This document shows positions 6,377-14,155 of a stretch of 21,781 nucleotides of DNA, one piece after another. Position numbers and translations under genes: made by a program. The notes under the pieces were generated by a model that did no database searches, was not told the DNA's origin, and was given only the letters and a program-made list of their open reading frames with translations. The first letter of the stretch is position 1, and every line of letters starts with the position of its first letter. Origin of the DNA: Bacteroidaceae bacterium (GTDB taxonomy: Bacteria > Bacteroidota > Bacteroidia > Bacteroidales > Bacteroidaceae). The stretch is from NCBI GenBank assembly GCA_900771425.1, contig CAAGNV010000095.1, positions 1 through 21,781 on the forward strand, read 5' to 3'.

Positions 6377-7837
6377 ATGACAATCCTTGACTTACAACCC
6401 CAGAACGTGTGGCGTTGCTTCCATGCACTCACACAGATTCCACGTCCGTCAGGACACACAGAGAAAGTAGCACAGTTCCTCGTTGACTTCGCACAGAAGA
6501 ACGGAGCCGAAGCATTCATCGACGATGCCGGCAACGTAGTGATGCGCGTGGCAGCCACCCCAGGCTATGAAAACCGCGAGACAGCAATACTGCAGGCTCA
6601 CATGGACATGGTGCCGCAGAAGACAAAAGACTCGACACACAACTTCGAGACAGACCCTATCGAGACATGGATCGACGGCGAATGGCTCCGTGCTAAGGAC
6701 ACTACCCTCGGTGCCGACGACGGCATGGGCGTAGCAGCCGCAATGGCAGTCATCGAAGACAAGACACTCGAGCATGGTCCGCTGGAAGTGCTCATCACAC
6801 GCGACGAAGAGACGGGCATGTACGGTGCGTTTGCCCTTGCACCAGACACACTGAAGGGCAAATACCTGCTCAACCTCGACTCTGAGACCGAAGGCGAAAT
6901 CACCATCGGTTGCGCCGGCGGCCTCGACGTAGTCTGCTCGATGGAATACCAGGAACTCGACGTCAACCCAGAAGGCATGGCAGCCTACCGCATAGCAGTC
7001 AAGGGACTTCTCGGCGGTCACTCAGGACTCGAAATCAACCAAGGTCGTGCCAACGCCAACAAACTCATGGCACGCGTGCTGTTCGCTACCGTCAACACCG
7101 GTCTGGCACACGTCTGCACATGGCACGGCGGCAATATGCGCAACGCCATTCCACGCGACGGCGAGGCAGTCGTGCTCGTTCCGCAAGTGAAAGAAGAAGA
7201 GTTCAAGGCTATGATCGACAAGTGCAAGGCCACCTTCAACCGCGAATACTGCGACATCGAGAAGGAAGAGATACAACTCACGGCCGAGTCATGCGACATC
7301 CCATCGAAGACCATGCCTGAGGACATTCAGGAAAACATCATCAACGCAGTGCTTGCAGCCCACGACGGCATGCTGCGCAACATACCTACCATCCCTTCAA
7401 TCGTCGAGACATCGAGCAACCTCGCCATCATCAACATCGCTGGCGGAAAGGCATCGGTGGCAATCCTCGCCCGCAGCAGTCAGGACAGCATGAAGCTGTA
7501 CCTCTGCAACGGTCTGAAGGCTTGTTTCTCAATGGCGGGCATGAAGGTTGATTTCGAGGGTGGATACAGCGGATGGCAGCCTAACACCAAGTCGCCACTC
7601 GTTGCCGCCATGTCAGACGTTTATGAGAAGATGAACGGCAAGCGCCCTGAAATACTCGTAGTCCACGCAGGACTGGAGTGCGGCATCATCGGTCCTAAGT
7701 ACCCAGAGATGGACATGGCTTCGTTCGGTCCGACCCTGCTCAGCCCTCACACACCAAGCGAGCGCTGTTACATCCCATCGGTAGGCAAGTTCTACGACTA
7801 CATCGTCGAACTGCTGAAGAACATCCCTTGCAAATAA
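6377..7837 (+). CDS. pepD: Aminoacyl-histidine dipeptidase (M20 family)
   Basis: PepD hydrolyses Xaa-His and other dipeptides in the cytoplasm with two zinc ions. The 486-residue protein has the M20C landmarks: AHMDMVP (74-80, ligand H75 and catalytic D77), LGADDGMGVA (111-120) with the bridging aspartate, DEETGM (143-148) with the catalytic glutamate, NLDSE (166-170), LLGGHSGLEI in the lid domain, and a C-terminal HTPSER with the last histidine ligand. Length agrees with the family. The frame is open further upstream, inside the flippase gene, but the ATG at 6377 begins the conserved N-terminus. A strong hairpin follows the stop. Confidence 0.95.
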   Translation: MTILDLQPQNVWRCFHALTQIPRPSGHTEKVAQFLVDFAQKNGAEAFIDDAGNVVMRVAATPGYENRETAILQAHMDMVPQKTKDSTHNFETDPIETWIDGEWLRAKDTTLGADDGMGVAAAMAVIEDKTLEHGPLEVLITRDEETGMYGAFALAPDTLKGKYLLNLDSETEGEITIGCAGGLDVVCSMEYQELDVNPEGMAAYRIAVKGLLGGHSGLEINQGRANANKLMARVLFATVNTGLAHVCTWHGGNMRNAIPRDGEAVVLVPQVKEEEFKAMIDKCKATFNREYCDIEKEEIQLTAESCDIPSKTMPEDIQENIINAVLAAHDGMLRNIPTIPSIVETSSNLAIINIAGGKASVAILARSSQDSMKLYLCNGLKACFSMAGMKVDFEGGYSGWQPNTKSPLVAAMSDVYEKMNGKRPEILVVHAGLECGIIGPKYPEMDMASFGPTLLSPHTPSERCYIPSVGKFYDYIVELLKNIPCK

Positions 7838-7847
7838 CAAAGCCATA

Positions 7848-7879
7848 GAGGTTGTGGCATCACCGCATGCCACAACCTC
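7848..7879 (+). terminator. Terminator-like hairpin after pepD
   Basis: A perfect 13-base-pair stem (7848-7860 with 7867-7879) with a 6-base loop begins ten bases after the pepD stop. It lacks a proper T run (ATAATT follows), so it may be a weak terminator or an mRNA 3'-end stabiliser. Confidence 0.6.
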
Positions 7880-7968
7880 ATAATTAACGGCTTAACCACC
7901 GAGAGTCAACAATCAATGCAGTGCCTGTTGCCAATAGCTAATGGCCAACGTCCCCTAAACATACCCTT

Positions 7969-8313
7969 ATGCTCAACAAGAACAAAGACCTGAAGATATA
8001 CTACTCCATAAGCGAGGTAGCGAAGCAATTCGGCGTTGCCGAGTCGCTGCTGCGCTATTGGGAGACCGAGTTCCCCACTATCCATCCAAAGAAAGCGGGC
8101 CGAGGCATACGCCAATATACGAAGGATGACATCGAGGCTGTGCGCCTGGTCTATCATCTCGTCAAGGAGCAGGGCATGACTCTCAGCGGTGCACGCGAGG
8201 TGATTCGCCACTCGACCGACGGCACCACCTCACGCGCCGAGATAATCCGACGACTCGAGCACGTACGTGACCAACTGCAAGCCATAAACAAACAACTCAA
8301 CGGAATAGTGTAG
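7969..8313 (+). CDS. MerR-family transcriptional regulator
   Basis: A 114-residue protein with a MerR-type winged helix at residues 10-80: YYSISEVAKQFGVAESLLRYWE is the helix-turn-helix, KAGRGIRQYTKDDIEAVRLV the wing and following helix. A short dimerisation helix follows (about 86-112). There is no C-terminal effector domain and no cysteine cluster, so it is not a metal sensor of the classic type. Such short MerR proteins are common and well conserved in Bacteroidetes, but their target is not known to me. The next gene encodes a YfcE-like phosphoesterase 135 bases downstream, across a repeat-rich spacer that could fold into a hairpin. Confidence 0.85.
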   Translation: MLNKNKDLKIYYSISEVAKQFGVAESLLRYWETEFPTIHPKKAGRGIRQYTKDDIEAVRLVYHLVKEQGMTLSGAREVIRHSTDGTTSRAEIIRRLEHVRDQLQAINKQLNGIV

Positions 8314-8328
8314 AAATTAAAGAGATGA

Positions 8329-8447
8329 GGAGTTAAGGAGTTAAGGAGTTAAAGGAGATATATTCAAAAACTACCGTCTCCTTAACTACTGTCTACTGAC
8401 TACTTAACTACTTAACTCCTAAGCTACTGACTACTGATTACTCAACT
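8329..8447. repeat. Tandem and inverted repeats between the MerR and yfcE genes
   Basis: GGAGTTAA is repeated three times perfectly at 8329-8352. Its inverted form, CTCCTTAACT, follows at 8378-8387 and again in diverged form at 8403-8420. The remainder, up to the yfcE start, is built from variants of CTACTGACTACT and CTTAACTA. The arms could form a long hairpin in the RNA or the DNA. Confidence 0.85.
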
Positions 8448-8448
8448 C

Positions 8449-8970
8449 ATGACCCGCATAGGCTTACTATCCGACACCCACGGCTATTGGGACGACCGCT
8501 ACACAAAGTACTTTGCTGAATGCGATGAGATATGGCATGCCGGCGACATCGGAACAACCGAACTCGCCGACCGACTGGCGTCATTGCCTTTAGGCGAAGG
8601 CAAGGAAGGCTACAAGCCACTGCGTGCCGTATTCGGCAATATCGACGGCGGCGACCTGCGCATTCGTTTCAGTCAGAAATATCGTTTCCGCTGCGAGGAT
8701 GTCGATGTATTGATGAAGCATATAGGCGGGTACCCCGGCAACTACGACTCATCAATACGCAGTTCCATCATCGCACGGCCGCCCAAGCTCTTTATCTCAG
8801 GTCACAGTCACATTCTCAAGGTGATGTACGACAAGCAACTGGGATTGCTCCATATCAACCCCGGAGCAGCCGGCATCTACGGATTCCACAAGACGCGCAC
8901 CCTCGTACGTTTCACAATCGATGGCAGCGAGATAAAAGATCTGGAAGTAATCGAGTTGGCAGAAAAATAA
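8449..8970 (+). CDS. YfcE/MJ0936-like metallophosphoesterase
   Basis: A 173-residue calcineurin-like phosphoesterase of the small YfcE family, which hydrolyses phosphodiesters (for example bis-p-nitrophenyl phosphate in vitro; the natural substrate is unsettled). All metal ligands are visible: SDTHG (D9, H11), HAGD (D33), GN (N64), KHIGG (H91) and SGHSH (H119, H121). The C-terminal INPGA motif is also present. It is slightly longer than MJ0936 because of a loop at about 46-57. The ATG lies directly after the repeat-rich spacer. A bidirectional terminator lies 42 bases after the stop. Confidence 0.88.
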   Translation: MTRIGLLSDTHGYWDDRYTKYFAECDEIWHAGDIGTTELADRLASLPLGEGKEGYKPLRAVFGNIDGGDLRIRFSQKYRFRCEDVDVLMKHIGGYPGNYDSSIRSSIIARPPKLFISGHSHILKVMYDKQLGLLHINPGAAGIYGFHKTRTLVRFTIDGSEIKDLEVIELAEK

Positions 8971-9004
8971 GAAGTTTATTAGAAACACCCATGGGAAGAC
9001 CAAG

Positions 9005-9036
9005 AAAAAAAGGAGCAACGATGTTGCTCCTTTTTT
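9005..9036. terminator. Bidirectional intrinsic terminator
   Basis: GGAGCAAC (9012-9019), loop GAT, GTTGCTCC (9023-9030), with a run of seven A before and six T after. It can end transcription of the yfcE-like gene from the left and of the tRNA operon from the right. Confidence 0.9.
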
Positions 9037-9045
9037 ATCTCTATG

Positions 9046-9120
9046 TGGGCGTTGACGGATTCGAACCGCCGACCCTCTGCTTGTAAGGCAGATGCTCTAA
9101 ACCAGCTGAGCTAAACGCCC
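9046..9120 (-). tRNA. tRNA-Val (anticodon TAC)
   Basis: A 75-base cloverleaf with acceptor stem GGGCGTT/AACGCCC, D arm TAGCTCAGCTGGTTTAGAGC, anticodon loop CTTACAA and T loop TTCGAAT. Discriminator A at 9046; CCA is not encoded. It is the second tRNA of a two-gene operon. Confidence 0.97.
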
Positions 9121-9135
9121 GTTCGCCCTATTTTG

Positions 9136-9208
9136 TCGGGGCAGCGTGACTCGAACACGCGACCGCCTGGTCCCAAACCAGGAACGCTACCAACTGCGCT
9201 ATACCCCG
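9136..9208 (-). tRNA. tRNA-Pro (anticodon TGG)
   Basis: A 73-base cloverleaf with acceptor CGGGGTA/TGCCCCG, anticodon stem CCTGG/CCAGG with loop TTTGGGA, and T loop TTCGAGT. CCA is not encoded. It is promoter-proximal, 15 bases ahead of tRNA-Val. Confidence 0.97.
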
Positions 9209-9240
9209 TGCATTTTGGATGTCATTTCCCAAAAGCGATG

Positions 9241-9271
9241 CAAAGGTACGACTTTTTCTGAAACTGACAAA
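9241..9271 (-). promoter_or_regulatory. Promoter of the tRNA-Pro/tRNA-Val operon
   Basis: On the minus strand TTTG (9271-9268, extended as TTTGTCAG), a 19-base spacer and TACCTTTG (9248-9241). The layout and the TTTGTCAG word match the tRNA-Gln promoter. Confidence 0.75.
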
Positions 9272-9477
9272 CATTTGATGGACTTTTTTTCATAAATCGT
9301 CACTTTTTCCTCTTTATTCGGCCTCAAACCACCATTTTCGCAGGTGTCAGTTGACTATTTCGCGCCATTTTGCCGTTTTCCGGCATAAGCGGATACAGGT
9401 GGCTATTGTCAGCGAAACAGTCATGCGAAAAGTACATCATCCCTACCCCAATTCCTTTTTTCGGCAAGCAGAATAAC
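9272..9477. other. Gene-free stretch between tRNA promoter and palindromic array
   Basis: I see no credible gene, RNA or promoter here. A short plus-strand frame (9370-9576) runs through the second half into the array but lacks any recognisable domain or plausible upstream signals. Confidence 0.5.
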
Positions 9478-9561
9478 TACTACCACGACGGTGTAGTATT
9501 CTACTGCGTCGGAGCAGTACACTACAGCGACGCGGTAGTAAACCACCACGACGTGGTTGTA
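9478..9561. repeat. Four tandem 21-base palindromic units
   Basis: Units lie at 9478-9498, 9499-9519, 9520-9540 and 9541-9561. Each is a near-palindrome around a CGACG or CGTCG core. The stems are TACTAC/GTAGTA in unit 1, TACTGC/GCAGTA in unit 2, ACTAC/GTAGT plus GCG/CGC in unit 3, and ACCACG/CGTGGT in unit 4. The stems differ between units while keeping pairing, which suggests selection for the fold. Because 21 is a multiple of three, the array also reads as 7-residue repeats on both strands (for example YYHDGVV, FYCVGAV, HYSDAVV, NHHDVVV), but I favour a non-coding role. Confidence 0.8.
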
Positions 9562-9659
9562 ATTTATCAGCCATGAGCCCGAGGGTTATGTTGCAAGATG
9601 CGACGGCAAAGTACCCGACGTGCATCAGACTACCGCCAAGGTACAGCATCTGCCTGTAC

Positions 9660-9689
9660 AGAAAAGGCTGCGGACGAATCCGCAGCCTT
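9660..9689 (-). terminator. Intrinsic terminator of the C10 protease gene
   Basis: AAGGCTGCGGA (9664-9674) and TCCGCAGCCTT (9679-9689) form an 11-base-pair stem with a 4-base loop. On the minus strand it is followed by TTTTC. It lies 41 bases past the stop. Confidence 0.85.
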
Positions 9690-9729
9690 CGGTTACATCG
9701 CTATTTATTGAACGATTGCAATGCTAATA

Positions 9730-12700
9730 TTACTTCACAAGGATTTTTTTGCCACCTTGTATGTATATGCCAGGACGGACTGCACTGACGCGACGGCCCA
9801 TGAGGTCGTACGTAGGAGTGCCAGATTGGTTGATGGCTGACGGTCCGTCGGTCGGAGAGTCGATGCCGAGTGCCGTTTCTTCGACGATGGTGCCGAAGTC
9901 CTTCCATACAGACGTGGTGGCATAGTCCGATGTCGTGTTGTCAGGCACGATGAGGACGAGTTCGGAGAGATCGAGTCCGCGGAACACTGTCTCATCGATG
10001 GTTTCAGGGTATGTCCAGTGAACATGTACGGTGTCAAGGTTCATGCAATAAGCAAACGCATATTGGCCGATGCCGGCAGATGCGCCCATCACGCTGCGTG
10101 GACCGTGGCTTCTTGCTTTTGCCGCAGCGTCACTACCTGCTACCGAAGCAGGAATATCTACCGACGTGATTGCTGCATTACCCATGAAGGCATTGGCTGC
10201 AATCTCGGTCACAGGCACTTCACCGTCAGAGCCAGTCACGGTCGATGGCAACACGAGTGCTCCCTCGGCCGTACTGCCAAGAACAGTAGCGCCGTCGGCA
10301 TCTGCCACCACGTTGGCCGCAGTCTCTGAAGCCATCTCGTAGATTGGCACCATGATGCGATAGATATGGTTGTAGCGACCAAACTTGAACTCATAGTCCT
10401 TATATGCCTGTAACGCACCGGCAGGCACGTAGAGTGTGAAGTCCTTGAATTTGCTGGCATAGATATAGTCTGCCAGTCCTTGACCTTCAGGCGGCGTCAT
10501 GCCCTCACAGACGACAACGGTTGACGGGTTGCACGTAAAGCCGTCGAATGTCTTCACGCTGGCTGGTATGACCAGCGACTGTATGTTTGATGCACCGAGG
10601 CTGGCGATGCTCTCTGTGCCTTCAGGTATGATGAACGACGTCACGTTCTCGCATTCATTGAAGAGGCTGCCTATAGTCTTTATAGTCTTCGGCAGCAATA
10701 CGGTTTCAAGTCCGTGACAAGTCTGGAACAGCGTGTAATTAGCATTGGCAGCGTCGCTTGGGAGCGAAGTAATCTGTGTACGGCTGAGGTCGGCATAGAC
10801 TATGCCGCTGCCAGCAAAGGCATCATTCATCACCTTGAGCGATGATGGGAACTCTATGTATTCGAGGTTCTCACATCCTGAGAACGTACCGCCATCGATG
10901 ACTTCCAGGTTGCCATTCTCGGCAAATTCAATATGTTCGAGATTGGTACAGCCAGAGAATGCGCTCCTGTCGATATAGCGCACGCTGGCAGGGATAGCAA
11001 GCCACTTGATACTGCCACAGTTTTCGAAACACTCATTTCTCAAGCGTTCGAGCGATTCAGGCAGTTCGATTGTCTTCAGGCGCTTGTCATTCAAGAAGCA
11101 CATTTCAGGTAGTTCCTTTAGCTGGCAGCCAGGAGCGAAATTGACTGTCTTGAGCGCTTCCAACCTTTCAAAGCATCGCGAACCAAGTTGTTGCAGCGAG
11201 GCCGGAAGGTTAAGTGTCGCCAGGTTATTACTGTTGGATATTCTACGGATATACTCTACACCTTCAGGTATTGTAAGTTCCGTATTCGCACAACGCAGAC
11301 TGCCTATATCACGGTTAGGGTCACCTATCGATTTCAAACCCGACGGGAGTACCAAGTCGGTTACTTTATCAGCAAACAGATCAACGATGGTCTCGACGCC
11401 CTCAGGTATGTCCAAAGTGGTTCCTGTGTAGTGCAGACAAGTTATCTTACTGAGAGTCTGAGGCAATGTAAGAGTTTTACACTCCGCATAATAATACAAA
11501 TTGATATCTTTCACGGCGAATGTCGTCCCACGATAAGTGGCAGAATCGGGAACCACGACGTCCTTGTCTCCTATTCCTGAAGGCAAACTGCACAGTGCCA
11601 CTTCTTCCTCGTTTATCTTGGCATAACCCATGCCGTCAGCAGAAAATCTAAGCGACGGGCTCTTCGTCATCTGTCCGGCCTCTACATCTACCCACACATA
11701 TTCCTCTGCCAGCGTAGGAGTTATGCCACAATAATAGAAGTTGCGTAAAGTCCATTTGTCGGAGCCTTTAGGTCGATATACTATGTATCGTTTGTAAGTG
11801 CCGTCGGGCAGATTCATATATGTCAAGTCATAGTCATTAGGTTCGCCTCTGTAGATTGAAACGCTCTCCGTATTGGTGACACCCGTCGCATGAACGGCAA
11901 ATTCTTCAGGCTCGGAATAGAATGATTCACCAGTCTCGGTATTAATGAACTGGAATGCAGTCTCGATGTAATCCGACGTGAATGTCCAGATATGTGAGTT
12001 ATACTCTTCTTTCGTGATTACGTTAATCCATGCAGGGTTGCCTGCATCCTTCTGCAGATGAGTAAACACGGAATGGTATGCTTGATATTCATTGACGTCG
12101 GTATAGTCCTCATCTACCGGTGTCACGCGATACCAACCGTCGGCAGTACCGCCCCAGCCGAAGTTGAAGTGGAAGTAGCCGGCATCGTCATAACCGTCGC
12201 ACACGAAAGCATGACCGATATAGTTGCGGCCGTCGCGCCTGCTGCCAGTATAAAGTATAGGACGACGTGCGTCGAGTTCGTCGCGCAGCATCTGCTCCCA
12301 ATCGGCATCCTTCCAGTCGTAGAACTCAAGTTGGTGACGTACATGGTACTCCATACCCTTGTCGTAACCGAAATAGCGCACGAAGGCACGGCCTGCATCG
12401 ACATCGTAGGCACTGCTTGAGTTGACACCGTAATTCATCTTGCAGGCAACGCCCACATCACTCAACAACTGTGCCACGTCGAGGTTGTCCCAGTCGTAAG
12501 CACATTCAGTGAAATCGCGGTCGAGGTATGAGTTGTTCCACTCATACTCGATGCTTCCGGTGCCTTGTTCAGGCCAACGGTGGTAGTTCATAATTTGTGC
12601 CACAGCCACCGCCACACAACCGACAGGTGTATGTGCCCCGCTCATCTTTGGAGTCCTGTCGTTGTAAGGTGCATCCTGATTCCATTGTGTAGTGATGAGC

Positions 12701-13158
12701 GGCTCAACAATGGGGTTACCCTTCGGTGCATCGAGTTGCTTGGTGCCTGTGCCTTTAACGACAGAGTTGCGCAGGGCATCAATCTGATTGGCATAATCAT
12801 TGAGCCAAGCACGCACGTTGTCAGGCATCGAGCGAACATCGAACGACCCATGATCGCTGTAAGCCAGTACAGCAGCCGTGGTACGCTCGTCACCCGACAC
12901 GATGACGAAACCGTCGTCGGTTCCACGGTTAAAGATATAAAAGGAAGGAGCCTTGCCGGCATCTGCAGCCAAATCCACACCTTTTACGAGAGAGGTTTTA
13001 GCGATACGACGTGAGGTGGCATGGCGATGCGAAGTCGCATCCATCTGTCGGAAGAATCCGTCGGCATACTGTCGTGCCCGTTGCTCGTCAACAATCTGAG
13101 CCTGAGCACCCATCAAGGTCACAGCAGTCAAGAGGGAAAGGAATAATCGTTTGTTCAT
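9730..13158 (-). CDS. Secreted C10-family cysteine protease with BspA-like leucine-rich repeats
   Basis: A 1142-residue exported protease. Residues 1-20 are a signal peptide (cleavage after AQA). Residues 21-140 look like the inhibitory propeptide of streptopain-type enzymes. The catalytic domain (about 145-375) has TPVGCVAVAVAQIMNYHRWP with catalytic Cys181, and YIGHAFVCDGYD with catalytic His316, followed by FHFNFGWGGTADGWY. Family members include SpeB and Prevotella interpain A, which cut host proteins and are made as inactive zymogens. From about 540 to 900 there are leucine-rich repeats of the LRR_5/BspA type (units such as LPASLQQLGSRCFERLEAL). The last ~30 residues (YDLMGRRV, then GIYIQGGKKILVK) look like a type IX secretion sorting tail. 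Surface location or release by that system is inferred. The gene has its own terminator and a probable promoter. Confidence 0.92.
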   Translation of the reverse strand: MNKRLFLSLLTAVTLMGAQAQIVDEQRARQYADGFFRQMDATSHRHATSRRIAKTSLVKGVDLAADAGKAPSFYIFNRGTDDGFVIVSGDERTTAAVLAYSDHGSFDVRSMPDNVRAWLNDYANQIDALRNSVVKGTGTKQLDAPKGNPIVEPLITTQWNQDAPYNDRTPKMSGAHTPVGCVAVAVAQIMNYHRWPEQGTGSIEYEWNNSYLDRDFTECAYDWDNLDVAQLLSDVGVACKMNYGVNSSSAYDVDAGRAFVRYFGYDKGMEYHVRHQLEFYDWKDADWEQMLRDELDARRPILYTGSRRDGRNYIGHAFVCDGYDDAGYFHFNFGWGGTADGWYRVTPVDEDYTDVNEYQAYHSVFTHLQKDAGNPAWINVITKEEYNSHIWTFTSDYIETAFQFINTETGESFYSEPEEFAVHATGVTNTESVSIYRGEPNDYDLTYMNLPDGTYKRYIVYRPKGSDKWTLRNFYYCGITPTLAEEYVWVDVEAGQMTKSPSLRFSADGMGYAKINEEEVALCSLPSGIGDKDVVVPDSATYRGTTFAVKDINLYYYAECKTLTLPQTLSKITCLHYTGTTLDIPEGVETIVDLFADKVTDLVLPSGLKSIGDPNRDIGSLRCANTELTIPEGVEYIRRISNSNNLATLNLPASLQQLGSRCFERLEALKTVNFAPGCQLKELPEMCFLNDKRLKTIELPESLERLRNECFENCGSIKWLAIPASVRYIDRSAFSGCTNLEHIEFAENGNLEVIDGGTFSGCENLEYIEFPSSLKVMNDAFAGSGIVYADLSRTQITSLPSDAANANYTLFQTCHGLETVLLPKTIKTIGSLFNECENVTSFIIPEGTESIASLGASNIQSLVIPASVKTFDGFTCNPSTVVVCEGMTPPEGQGLADYIYASKFKDFTLYVPAGALQAYKDYEFKFGRYNHIYRIMVPIYEMASETAANVVADADGATVLGSTAEGALVLPSTVTGSDGEVPVTEIAANAFMGNAAITSVDIPASVAGSDAAAKARSHGPRSVMGASAGIGQYAFAYCMNLDTVHVHWTYPETIDETVFRGLDLSELVLIVPDNTTSDYATTSVWKDFGTIVEETALGIDSPTDGPSAINQSGTPTYDLMGRRVSAVRPGIYIQGGKKILVK

Positions 13159-13234
13159 AAATATTTTATTTAGTTGTTTTTATTGTTCAAAAGCATGAAT
13201 GCAAGATACTTTATCATCTATCATGCATAAAAGT

Positions 13235-13314
13235 GTACTTTCATGGGCAAAGATACAAATAAAAACTGAACAATCAGTACTTTCACATTATTTTTTCAAG
13301 AAAAAGTACTTTAA
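13235..13314. repeat. Repeated GTACTTT words upstream of the C10 protease
   Basis: GTACTTTCA occurs at 13235-13243 and 13277-13285, exactly 42 bases apart, and GTACTTTAA at 13306-13314. The first lies just downstream of the minus-strand -7 box and the second just upstream of it, so they could be operator sites. They could also be chance in AT-rich sequence. Confidence 0.35.
13248..13273 (-). promoter_or_regulatory. Candidate promoter of the C10 protease gene
   Basis: TATCTTTG on the minus strand (13255-13248) fits TAnnTTTG, about 90 bases before the start codon. A TTG (13273-13271) lies upstream with a 15-base spacer, shorter than usual, so the upstream half is doubtful. Confidence 0.4.
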
Positions 13315-13404
13315 TCTGCTTCATACTTGCACAATTTGCACCGTCACAGCCCATCTGCCCTACCAGTACAATCAGTCCCATTATCCAAATTATTTCACAA
13401 TAAG

Positions 13405-13435
13405 TTTGTCATATACAAATAAATTCGTAACTTTG
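13405..13435 (+). promoter_or_regulatory. Promoter of the unknown gene-subtilase operon
   Basis: TTTG (13405-13408), exactly 19 bases, then TAACTTTG (13428-13435), followed by GC: a full match to the Bacteroidetes promoter pattern. The start codon at 13460 is 24 bases beyond it. Confidence 0.7.
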
Positions 13436-13459
13436 CGCAGAATAAACCAATCAGTCACT

Positions 13460-14155
13460 ATGGCAAGTATATCAATGGTTTCGGCACTTATCGTGAACGG
13501 CGACTGGGAAGGGCTTAAATCGCTGCTGAATCGGCTGACTAACTCCGAGTTCCGCAAGACCGAGGCACTGATCCGCACACAGATACTGCCGTCGCTCACC
13601 AACAGCCAGTTCTGGGATGCCTACTTCCACCTCATCACGTATAAGCGTCAGGCATTTCTCAGTGGGATATTGGCGATTGCAAGGTTAGCACGACACGACG
13701 AGCTGTCGTCCGACAACGATTCGGCACGTCAGGCAGCACAGTGGCTTCGCCATGACGCGCCCGATGCCACGATAAAGTTGCTGCGCATGGCAATACCTTT
13801 ATTGCACAGTTACAGGCAGATTGACGAGTTTCTATCCGTATTCCACGAGGACAACACGCCGGCCGTGCTGCAAGTACTGATGGCGGAGAACACCCACCAC
13901 GCCTACTATGCGATGTTCGAACTGCTGAAGCGCCATGCCGATGACCACGAACTCGTAAAGCAGACTTGTCTGGGGCTCATCAAGAAGAACACAGACCTGT
14001 CGTTCAACATGGCAAGCATCGTGCGATGCTATTTCGGAATCAACGACATACGAAGCACATTCTCGTTGCAGATAGAGCCATTCGAACTGAACTATATCGA
14101 CAAGTCGTACGACAACTTCATACACGTATTACAAGGAAAAAGACCAAGAATATGA
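13460..14155 (+). CDS. Helical protein of unknown function, translationally coupled to a subtilase
   Basis: A 231-residue protein I do not recognise. It has no signal peptide or transmembrane segment and should be cytoplasmic. It appears almost wholly alpha-helical, with repeated amphipathic stretches (WEGLKSLLNRL, AIPLLHSYRQIDEFLSVF, AYYAMFELLKRHADDHELV) that suggest a HEAT/TPR-like solenoid, though no repeat consensus is clear. The frame is open upstream to 13199, but that part overlaps the promoter; the ATG at 13460 follows the promoter at a sensible distance. Its stop overlaps the next start as ATGA (14152-14155), so the subtilase is probably translated by coupling. A link to the protease's function is only suggested by this arrangement. 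Confidence 0.75.
   Translation: MASISMVSALIVNGDWEGLKSLLNRLTNSEFRKTEALIRTQILPSLTNSQFWDAYFHLITYKRQAFLSGILAIARLARHDELSSDNDSARQAAQWLRHDAPDATIKLLRMAIPLLHSYRQIDEFLSVFHEDNTPAVLQVLMAENTHHAYYAMFELLKRHADDHELVKQTCLGLIKKNTDLSFNMASIVRCYFGINDIRSTFSLQIEPFELNYIDKSYDNFIHVLQGKRPRI

Noticed and set aside
6449..7021. A 190-residue minus-strand frame opposite pepD
   Set aside because: It is antisense to the catalytic region of pepD; its composition is that of a shadow frame.
9370..9649. Short coding frames with 7-residue repeats over the palindromic array on both strands
   Set aside because: A 21-base period opens frames automatically; there is no promoter, signal or domain. Kept as a remark in the repeat entry, not as genes.
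13199..13459. An 87-residue N-terminal extension of the unknown gene before the subtilase
   Set aside because: It covers the promoter at 13405-13435 and reads as AT-rich spacer sequence.
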